Assembly: GCA_947165745.1 (NCBI GenBank)
Contig: CAMVBO010000044.1
Location: 1 to 9,188, forward strand
Direction: 5' to 3'
From: an uncultured Clostridia bacterium
Lineage (GTDB): Bacteria > Bacillota_A > Clostridia > Christensenellales > Aristaeellaceae
DNA: 9,188 nucleotides
Below are positions 1-5,548 of this stretch, one piece after another. Position 1 is the first letter of the stretch. Each line of letters starts with the position of its first letter. Under the pieces are notes generated by a model. It worked only from the letters and a program-made list of their open reading frames with translations. It was not told where the DNA came from and did no database searches. Made by a program: the position numbers and the translations under genes.

Positions 1-2239
1 CTCCGGCGGCGAAGAGCAGCGCGTTTCTGGGCAGGATGCTGTATTCTGCGCTCTGCGTCAGATCATGGGTATCGTCTGCGAAGCGGATTTCCTCGCCCGG
101 TTTGCCCGTCAAGGCTGCCAGTTCCGCGCTTTCGCCGTTTGAGGTGCGCAATATCGCATATTCCGCCGTGCTTTCCTGCACGGTAAAGGCCAGCACAGGC
201 ATCTCCCCCGGGCCGGTCAGCATACGGAAATCTGCGACCGACTTTGGCGCGATCCAGTTTTCGGAAAAGGCCGTGGGCAGGCTGCCCGCATGGAACAGCT
301 CCCTCACGGTGTACTCAGACGGCGTCTTTTCCGTGCTGAGCAGCGCGACCCGATCGTTCTCCAGCGCCAGCGCGTCCAAAAGCGCCGTGCGCACGCCGGA
401 TGGCCTCGAAAAATCCCTTCCGTCCAATTCATCCGACACGGCTCCCAGGAATGCCGCGCACAGCCGCGCCGGATAGCCGCTGCCGCCCTGATCGGCGGGC
501 AGATGATGTTCGGAGTCCGGGCTGTCGTACCCCATCCAAACAGATACCGCCAGCTGCGGCGTATACGCGACGGTCCAGATGTCGCGGGTGCCGCCCTCTG
601 ACTGGGCCACGGTGCCGGTCTTTCCGGCCACGGGCATCCCGCTGGCGGACAGGGCCTTGGCGCTGCCGGTGCTGGCGGCGGTCTTGAGCATGTCGGTGAG
701 CATATAGGCGGTCTCGGGGCTGACAGCCTGCCGCGCTTCCTCCCCGGCCTCATACACCCGCTTTCCGTCGCTGTCCTCGATATAGCGGATGACGTGGGGG
801 CGCACCGCTTCGCCGCCGTTGGCCAGCGCGCAGTAGGCCGCGCCAAGCTGGGCAGGGGAGACGCCGTAGGTGAGGCTGCCCAAGGCCAGGGACAGATTCG
901 CGTCCTCCGGGGCAAGAGGCAGGCCAAAGCGCTGGGCGTAGTTGCGCAGGGCGGGCGTGCCGATCTCGTCTGCCAACGCCACGGTGGCGATGTTCAGCGA
1001 TCGGGACAGGGCCTGTCGCAGCGTCACCCGGCCATAGCTGGCCCCGCCGGCGTTGCCCGGGGTGTAGCCGCCTGCGAAGGTGCGGGGCGTGTCGTCCACG
1101 ATGGAGGACGGCACATAGCCGAAGGCGTCCACGGCGGCGGCGTAAGTGGACACGGGCTTGAAGGCTGAACCCGGCTGCCGCCGCATCTGCGTGGCCCGGT
1201 TCAGCCCCCGGCGTATGTCATAGCTTCTGCCGCCAACCACGGCGCTGATCTCGCCGCTGTCGGCGTTCAGCGCCACCAGCGCGGCCTGCACCGGCGTGCC
1301 GTCCTCCGCGCCGTCGGGGAAGTTCCCGCCATCCGCAAAGAGCGCCTCCGCCGCGCCCTGCATGGCGGTGTCCAGGCCCGTGTGGACGCGATAGCCGCCG
1401 GAGATCACCTCGTCGGCGGACAGGCCCAGCGCCTCCTCCGCCTCGGAAAGCACCGCGTCCATATACCAGGCAAACCGCGTGTCATCGTCGTTCATGGCCA
1501 GCCGCAGCGCCTCGCCCCGGGCGTCATTGCGCTGGGACATCGTGATAAAGCCGTTTTCCATCATCGTATCCAGAATCGCGTTGCGCCTTGCAATGGACTT
1601 GTCCGGGTGCAGGTGCGGCGCGTAATTGGAGGGCGACTTGATGATCCCCGCCAGCAGCGCTCCCTCGGCCAGGGTAAGCTCATCCGAGGTCTTGTCGAAA
1701 TAGACGTTGGCCGCGGCCTCCACGCCGTAAGCGCCGTGGCCGAAGTACACCGCGTTCAGGTACGCTTCCAATATCTGCCGCTTGTCCATCTGCCTTTCCA
1801 GTCGCAGTGCCAGCACGATTTCCTGAGCCTTGCGGGACAGCGTCTTGGTCTGGGTCAGGTGGGTCAGTTTGATCAGCTGCTGGGTGATGGTGGAAGCGCC
1901 CTGGGCATAGCTGAGCGTGCGGATATCCTGCCAAAGCGCGCCAAACAGCCGATAGATATCTACGCCGTGATGGCGATAGAACCGCAGGTCCTCCGCCGCG
2001 ATAAACGCGTTTTGCACGTTTTCCGGAATCCTTGAAATCGGCACCCAGACGCGGTTTTCGCCGCCATGCAGCGCGCCGACGGATTCGTCGTTTGACGCAA
2101 AAACCGTGGTGGTGCCAGGCATATCGGTGATCTTTGACAGATCCAACTTCTGCCAATGGGGCAGATCCAGCCGCCATATGAACGCCGCCAGCGCAATTAG
2201 CAGCGCCGCGCCAATTCCCGCAAGCACTTTCTTCTTCAT
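1..2239 (-). CDS. Class A penicillin-binding protein (PBP1A-like), C-terminus cut off by window edge
   Basis: Bifunctional peptidoglycan synthase at the outer face of the membrane: it polymerises lipid II into glycan strands and cross-links stem peptides. I read 746 codons without a stop from the ATG at 2239; the 3' end lies outside the window. Residues 5-22 form an N-terminal membrane anchor after MKKK. The GT51 domain shows EDLRFYRHHG (catalytic Glu83), QGASTITQQLIK (113-124) and RKAQE with Glu140. The transpeptidase domain shows SAFK (nucleophile Ser358, Lys361), SLN (414-416) and KTGT (540-543). All catalytic motifs are intact, so the enzyme should be active. About 170 further residues after the transpeptidase core resemble no domain I recognise. 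It is divergent from the FtsH-like gene. Family symbols would be ponA/mrcA or a sporulation-type pbpF/pbpG; I cannot choose between them. Only a weak GGGATGG precedes the ATG. Confidence 0.95.
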   Translation of the reverse strand, partial: MKKKVLAGIGAALLIALAAFIWRLDLPHWQKLDLSKITDMPGTTTVFASNDESVGALHGGENRVWVPISRIPENVQNAFIAAEDLRFYRHHGVDIYRLFGALWQDIRTLSYAQGASTITQQLIKLTHLTQTKTLSRKAQEIVLALRLERQMDKRQILEAYLNAVYFGHGAYGVEAAANVYFDKTSDELTLAEGALLAGIIKSPSNYAPHLHPDKSIARRNAILDTMMENGFITMSQRNDARGEALRLAMNDDDTRFAWYMDAVLSEAEEALGLSADEVISGGYRVHTGLDTAMQGAAEALFADGGNFPDGAEDGTPVQAALVALNADSGEISAVVGGRSYDIRRGLNRATQMRRQPGSAFKPVSTYAAAVDAFGYVPSSIVDDTPRTFAGGYTPGNAGGASYGRVTLRQALSRSLNIATVALADEIGTPALRNYAQRFGLPLAPEDANLSLALGSLTYGVSPAQLGAAYCALANGGEAVRPHVIRYIEDSDGKRVYEAGEEARQAVSPETAYMLTDMLKTAASTGSAKALSASGMPVAGKTGTVAQSEGGTRDIWTVAYTPQLAVSVWMGYDSPDSEHHLPADQGGSGYPARLCAAFLGAVSDELDGRDFSRPSGVRTALLDALALENDRVALLSTEKTPSEYTVRELFHAGSLPTAFSENWIAPKSVADFRMLTGPGEMPVLAFTVQESTAEYAILRTSNGESAELAALTGKPGEEIRFADDTHDLTQSAEYSILPRNALLFAAG

Positions 2240-2326
2240 GCAACCATCCCGTTTCAAGTCATTTGTACAAAGTATTCCCATCAGCGCCTGAATTAGTCAC
2301 CGCTGCCAGAAGTTGTGCGTGGACTT

Positions 2327-2355
2327 TTGTGTGCCCGTTGAGTAGAATGTATATA
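2327..2355 (+). promoter_or_regulatory. Candidate sigma-A promoter of the FtsH-like gene
   Basis: TTGTGT (2327-2332) is followed after 17 bp by TATATA (2350-2355). The -35 box matches the consensus in only three positions and the -10 box in four, so the call rests on spacing and on lying just upstream of the 2377 start. The predicted leader is about 15 nt. The -10 box sits inside a palindrome, which suggests repression at this site (inference). Confidence 0.4.
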
Positions 2356-2359
2356 CATT
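2346..2359. promoter_or_regulatory. 14-bp perfect palindrome over the -10 box, possible operator
   Basis: AATGTATATACATT is a perfect inverted repeat with TGTA/TACA half-sites. It is AT-rich in a GC-rich window and overlaps the candidate -10 box of the FtsH-like gene. A dimeric repressor bound here would block RNA polymerase. I cannot assign a regulator family. It could also simply be an AT-rich -10 region that is palindromic by chance. Confidence 0.35.
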
Positions 2360-2376
2360 TAAAACGGGGTGATTCC

Positions 2377-3924
2377 ATGAAGCGATGGCAGGCGATGCTC
2401 GTGGCGCTGACGCTCTCAGCGGCGCTCGGCGGCATGCTGCTCTCATTTACGCTGCAAAGCGGGGTGGGTTCCCGCGCGGCGCTGTCTCAGGCTTTGATCC
2501 TCATATCCCTGGCCGGGTTTGTGGTCAGCGTGGCGCTGCGGCCGGCAAGGGGCGCGGAAGCGGTCAGCCCCGCCAGGGGCGCCGTCAGCGAAAAGACGCG
2601 GGAGCAATGCGATTTTTCGCACGTCGCCGCCAACGTCGAGGCGCTGAACAGCCTGATCGAACTGCGCGACTATCTGCGCGAGCCTGAAAAGTACGCGCGT
2701 TACGGTGCGAGAATGCCCAGGGGCGTGCTGCTCTACGGCCCTCCGGGAACGGGCAAGACGCTGCTGGCCCGGGCGCTGGCAGGCGAGGCGAAGGTGCCCT
2801 TTTTCGCCCTGTCCGGCTCGGACTTTGTGGAGAAATACGTGGGCGTTGGCGCTGGACGCGTGCGGGATTTGTTCAAAAAAGCGAAGAAGGCCGGAAAGTG
2901 CGTGATCTTTATCGACGAGATCGACGCGCTGGGCAAGCGGCGGGACGAGAGCGCCTCCGACGAGCGGGACCAGACGCTGAACGCGCTGCTCAGCGAGATG
3001 TCCGGCTTTTACACCGGCGACGGCGTCATCGTCATTGCCGCAACAAACCGCATCGACGCGCTGGACCCGGCGCTGCTGCGGCCGGGGAGGTTCGACCGTC
3101 AAATCGAAGTGTCCCTGCCCGGCAGGGCGGAGCGATTGAGCATCCTCCGTCTGCACAGCGAGGACAAGCCGCTGTCCGGAAATGTGAGCCTGGAGGCACT
3201 TGCGGAACAGACGGTCAGCTTCTCCGGGGCTTCGCTGGAGAGCCTTCTGAACGAGGCGGCGCTGATCGCGGCAGCGAGGAATGGCGAGCAGATCGAACAG
3301 GAGGACATTCAAACCGCGTTTTACAAGACCGTCGCCGGGGCGGACCGGCCCATGACGGCAACCGAGGCGGAACGGCGGATCATCGCCGTGCACGAGGCAG
3401 GACATGCCCTGGTCAGCCGTCTGCTTGCGCCGGAGAACCGGCTGGCGCGGGTGACTATCCTGCCGGCGGGGCGCGGCTCCGCGGGGTACAACCTGTGCGT
3501 CCCGGCAGAGCGGGTGATGGTCGGAAAGCGGCACATGGAGCATCAGATCTGCGTGCTGCTGGCCGGCCGCGCGGCGGAGCAGCACGTTTTCGGCGAGGAT
3601 GAGCTCACCGCCGGGGCCTCCAGCGACATCGCCCGGGCCACGGAGATGGCCGCTTCCATGGTCACGGACCTGGGCATGGCCGGAGAACCCGCAGTGTCCC
3701 TCAAGGCGCTGAACCGCGCGTGCGGCGGCGTGACCGGCGCGGGGGAGCGCTGCAAGGCCCTGCTGGACGCGATGTATGATAAGACGCTTGCGCTGATCGA
3801 CGCCGAGGAAAAGGCGCTGTCGGCCCTGGCCGACGCTCTGATGGAGCGGGAATCGCTGGAAGGCGCGGACGCGGCAGCCATACTCGACGCCCATCTGTCG
3901 AGCGAAAGACGGAAATCGGCATAG
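2377..3924 (+). CDS. ftsH: FtsH-like membrane AAA+ zinc metalloprotease, compact form
   Basis: Membrane-anchored ATP-dependent protease of 515 aa, predicted to extract and degrade membrane or short-lived cytoplasmic proteins. The ATG at 2377 is chosen because GGGGTGA (2366-2372) lies 4 nt upstream and the N-terminus becomes a membrane helix; the frame is open further upstream. Membrane segments are residues 7-26 and 39-54, joined by only about 12 residues. AAA domain: Walker A GPPGTGKT (121-128), pore motif KYVGVG (153-158), Walker B VIFIDEID (176-183), and a second region of homology with arginine fingers Arg236 and Arg239. Protease domain: HEAGH (339-343) with third zinc ligand Asp417 in ASSDIARAT. 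All catalytic residues are present. It is shorter than usual FtsH (about 600-650 aa), mainly because the extracytoplasmic domain is missing. It lies 75 bp upstream of spoIIAA on the same strand. It is probably a paralogue rather than the housekeeping FtsH (inference). Confidence 0.93.
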   Translation: MKRWQAMLVALTLSAALGGMLLSFTLQSGVGSRAALSQALILISLAGFVVSVALRPARGAEAVSPARGAVSEKTREQCDFSHVAANVEALNSLIELRDYLREPEKYARYGARMPRGVLLYGPPGTGKTLLARALAGEAKVPFFALSGSDFVEKYVGVGAGRVRDLFKKAKKAGKCVIFIDEIDALGKRRDESASDERDQTLNALLSEMSGFYTGDGVIVIAATNRIDALDPALLRPGRFDRQIEVSLPGRAERLSILRLHSEDKPLSGNVSLEALAEQTVSFSGASLESLLNEAALIAAARNGEQIEQEDIQTAFYKTVAGADRPMTATEAERRIIAVHEAGHALVSRLLAPENRLARVTILPAGRGSAGYNLCVPAERVMVGKRHMEHQICVLLAGRAAEQHVFGEDELTAGASSDIARATEMAASMVTDLGMAGEPAVSLKALNRACGGVTGAGERCKALLDAMYDKTLALIDAEEKALSALADALMERESLEGADAAAILDAHLSSERRKSA

Positions 3925-3940
3925 GTAGACCCCATCCGCA

Positions 3941-3970
3941 AGAGGATTCGACCCAAGGAGCATGGAATCA
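3941..3970 (+). promoter_or_regulatory. Candidate sigma-H promoter of the spoIIA operon
   Basis: AGAGGATTC (3941-3949) and ATGGAATCA (3962-3970) each fit the sigma-H consensus I remember (RnAGGAwWW and RnnGAATww) with one mismatch. The AGGA-to-GAAT distance is 22 bp, close to the 21 bp I recall for B. subtilis spoVG. In B. subtilis the spoIIA operon is transcribed by sigma-H RNA polymerase with Spo0A~P. Transcription should start near 3975-3978, giving a leader of about 22-25 nt. I did not find a convincing 0A box (TTGTCGAA-like). Confidence 0.6.
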
Positions 3971-4006
3971 TTCTACCCCGACAGGAGGTAGGAGGTTCCA
4001 TGCTTT
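3957..4006 (+). repeat. Inverted repeat pairing the promoter -10 region with the spoIIAA start codon
   Basis: AGCATGGAA (3959-3967) is exactly complementary to TTCCATGCT (3996-4004). G-U pairs at both ends and a C-G pair extend the stem to 13 bp (3957-3969 with 3994-4006). The 24-nt loop contains the first Shine-Dalgarno site. In RNA the stem would bury the spoIIAA ATG (4000-4002). The 5' arm lies upstream of the predicted sigma-H start site, so only read-through RNA would contain both arms. Confidence 0.6.
3983..3995 (+). promoter_or_regulatory. Tandem Shine-Dalgarno sites before spoIIAA
   Basis: Two AGGAGG copies, at 3983-3988 and 3990-3995, precede the ATG at 4000 with gaps of 11 and 4 nt. 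Neither gap is ideal; they flank the usual optimum. The second copy is partly inside the inverted-repeat stem and the first is in its loop. Confidence 0.75.
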
Positions 4007-4305
4007 CTTATGAAGTGAAGCGAAGCGGCCTGGTGGTGCGCCTGACGGGCGAGCTGGACCACAGCGCCGCCGAGGGCATCCGGCGGGAATTGGACGGGCT
4101 CATCGCCCAAACCGGGGCCAGAAAGCTGCTGCTGGACTTGAGCGGGCTGAAGTTTATGGATTCCAGCGGCATTGGGCTGATCATCGGGCGATACAAGAAG
4201 ATGGCGCGGCGCGGCGGCAGCGTGGCGGTGATCGCGGCAAACCGGCGCATTGACCGCATATTCGACATGGCGGGGCTCTACCAGCTGGTGGAGCGCATGG
4301 CCTGA
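4000..4305 (+). CDS. spoIIAA: Anti-sigma-F factor antagonist SpoIIAA
   Basis: STAS-domain protein of 101 aa. Unphosphorylated, it binds SpoIIAB and frees sigma-F in the forespore; SpoIIAB inactivates it by phosphorylation and the SpoIIE phosphatase restores it. The hallmark is FMDSSGIGL, with Asp54-Ser55 aligning to B. subtilis Asp57-Ser58, the phosphorylated serine. Other family signatures are LTGELDHSAAE (15-25) and RIFDMAGLYQLVE (86-98). It lacks roughly the last 15 residues of the B. subtilis protein (117 aa), which lie beyond the STAS core. First gene of the operon; its stop codon overlaps the Shine-Dalgarno site of spoIIAB. The start is supported by the tandem AGGAGG. Confidence 0.97.
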   Translation: MLSYEVKRSGLVVRLTGELDHSAAEGIRRELDGLIAQTGARKLLLDLSGLKFMDSSGIGLIIGRYKKMARRGGSVAVIAANRRIDRIFDMAGLYQLVERMA

Positions 4306-4318
4306 GGAGGGGATCAAT

Positions 4319-4774
4319 ATGGAGTTTGTCAACGAAATGCGGCTGGATTTCACAGCGCTGCCGGAAAACGAGGCCTTCGCGCGACTGGCGGTCAGCGGTT
4401 TTGTGCTGCCGCTGGATCCCACGATGGAAGCCCTGGCCGACGTGAAAACCGCCGTGTCCGAGGCCGTGACCAACGCCATCATCCATGCCTATCCGGACGC
4501 GCCGGGCATCGTGCGCCTGCGGGCGCGCTACAGCGCGGACGGCTTCGTGGAGGTGGACGTGATCGACCATGGACGGGGTATTGAGGACGTGGACAGGGCC
4601 AGACAGCCCTTTTTCACCACGGGCGAGGGCGACGAGAGAAGCGGCATGGGATTTACGGTGATGGAGAGCTTCATGGACAGGGTGATGGTCCGCAGCGCTC
4701 CCGGTCGGGGCACCACCGTGCGGCTGTACAAGCGCGTCGAGCCGCGGGACGAGGCCGTTCCGCGGCGGGCGTGA
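4319..4774 (+). CDS. spoIIAB: Anti-sigma-F factor and serine kinase SpoIIAB
   Basis: GHKL-fold protein of 151 aa. As a dimer it binds sigma-F with ATP and keeps it inactive before septation, and it phosphorylates SpoIIAA. The ATP site is complete: N box EAVTNAIIHAY (48-58, with Glu48 and Asn52), G1 box DHGRGI (83-88), the ATP-lid region ARQPFFTTGEGDERSGMGF (with Arg107, Gly109 and Gly111), and GRGTTVRL (129-136). Residues 1-40 closely follow B. subtilis SpoIIAB, including LDPTM. The ATG at 4319 follows AGGAGG (4305-4310) at 8 nt and lies 13 nt after the spoIIAA stop. The C-terminal tail (EPRDEAVPRRA) is charged and unconserved. Its TGA overlaps the sigF GTG, which implies coupled synthesis of the inhibitor and its target. 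Confidence 0.97.
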   Translation: MEFVNEMRLDFTALPENEAFARLAVSGFVLPLDPTMEALADVKTAVSEAVTNAIIHAYPDAPGIVRLRARYSADGFVEVDVIDHGRGIEDVDRARQPFFTTGEGDERSGMGFTVMESFMDRVMVRSAPGRGTTVRLYKRVEPRDEAVPRRA

Positions 4775-5520
4775 GCGAACAGGCCTACAGAAGCGGCGCT
4801 CTGGAAAAGCTGGTTCGCGCCCACGGCGGCGACCTGCAGGCCAGGGAGGAGCTGGTCAGGGACAACCTGGCACTGGTGAAATACATCGTCAAGCGCTTTG
4901 CCGGGCGGGCGGAGTATGAGGATCTATACCAGTACGGCTGCATGGGGCTGCTCAAGGCCGTCGACCGATTCGATCCCGGCTATTCGGTGCAGTTTTCCAC
5001 CTATGCCGTGCCGGTGATCATGGGGGAGATTCGCAGGTATCTTCGGGACGACGGGCCGGTTCACGTCTCCAGGACGATCCACGAGCGCGCGCGGCAGGTG
5101 GACGCGTTTATCGATGGCTTTGTGGCGGAGCACGAGCGTCAGCCCAGCGTGGAGGAGATCGCCAGGGCGCTGAAGCTGGAGCCCGGCGACGTGCTGTTGG
5201 CGCTGAACAGCAAAAGCCGGGTGCGCTCGCTGAATGAGCCGGTGAACGGCGAGGGCAGCTTGCGTTTGATGGATGTGCTTGGATCGGAACCGATGGAAGC
5301 CGTGGACATGCGGCTGACCCTGGCAAAGCTGCTGAAAGACCTGTCGGACGAGGAGCGGGCGCTGATCGTCCGGCGCTACTTCAAATCCCACACCCAGACC
5401 CAGATCGCCAGGGACATGGGCGTCTCCCAGGTGCAGATTTCCAGGATGGAAAGCCGCATCCTCAAGCGCATGCGACTGATGGCTGAATGCGAAGATAAAA
5501 ACAGACCGGAGTCTATATAG
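4771..5520 (+). CDS. sigF: RNA polymerase sigma-F factor, forespore-specific
   Basis: Sigma-70 family factor of 249 aa (B. subtilis SigF is 255 aa) that drives the first forespore-specific transcription. Region 2 spans about 28-100 with DLYQYGCMGLLKAVDRFDP and FSTYAVPVIMGEIRRYLRDD, the -10 recognition helices. Region 3 is about 102-160. Region 4 is about 188-236, with helix-turn-helix HTQTQIARDMGVSQVQISRM. There is no region 1.1, as expected for the sporulation group. The start is the GTG at 4771, overlapping the spoIIAB stop as GTGA. No usable Shine-Dalgarno site lies at the right distance, so translation probably depends on ribosomes finishing spoIIAB. The last codons and the TAG lie inside a terminator palindrome. 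The operon position separates it from sigma-G, and no spoIIG-type neighbour is seen. Confidence 0.96.
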   Translation: MSEQAYRSGALEKLVRAHGGDLQAREELVRDNLALVKYIVKRFAGRAEYEDLYQYGCMGLLKAVDRFDPGYSVQFSTYAVPVIMGEIRRYLRDDGPVHVSRTIHERARQVDAFIDGFVAEHERQPSVEEIARALKLEPGDVLLALNSKSRVRSLNEPVNGEGSLRLMDVLGSEPMEAVDMRLTLAKLLKDLSDEERALIVRRYFKSHTQTQIARDMGVSQVQISRMESRILKRMRLMAECEDKNRPESI

Positions 5521-5533
5521 ACTCCGGTCTGTT
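5497..5533 (-). terminator. Rho-independent terminator of lysA, inside the end of sigF
   Basis: A perfect 34-bp palindrome (5500-5533) folds as a 15-bp stem with a UAUA loop. On the minus strand, after lysA, the stem ends in a T run continued by TTTT (complement of 5497-5500), a classical intrinsic terminator. On the plus strand the stem is followed by GTTATGATC with no real T run, so termination of the sigF message should be weaker, though the stem would still protect its 3' end. The palindrome encodes the last residues of SigF (RPESI) and its TAG. Confidence 0.85.
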
Positions 5534-5548
5534 ATGATCAGAAAACCA

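Noticed and set aside
1680..2243. Open frame of 187 codons on the minus strand, offset from the PBP frame
   Set aside because: It overlaps the PBP N-terminus and GT51 motifs in another frame; its protein shows no family motif.
2262..2271. Palindrome TTTGTACAAA in the PBP leader, with TGTACA also at 6980-6985
   Set aside because: TGTACA also occurs inside spoIIAB and lysA coding sequence, so it is not specific to regulatory regions; no matching -35 box was found for a PBP promoter here.
2263..2376. Upstream extension of the FtsH-like frame from an ATG at 2263
   Set aside because: It would add 38 residues across the promoter region and bury the membrane segment; the Shine-Dalgarno site before 2377 decides the start.
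2443..3963. Open frame of 506 codons on the minus strand opposite the FtsH-like gene
   Set aside because: The plus strand carries all Walker, SRH and HEXXH motifs; the antisense frame is a product of high GC content and has no recognisable domain.
3957..4006. The same inverted repeat read as a terminator for the ftsH-like gene
   Set aside because: The 24-nt loop is large, the stem is followed only by CTTTCTTAT rather than a T run, and the 3' arm contains the spoIIAA start.
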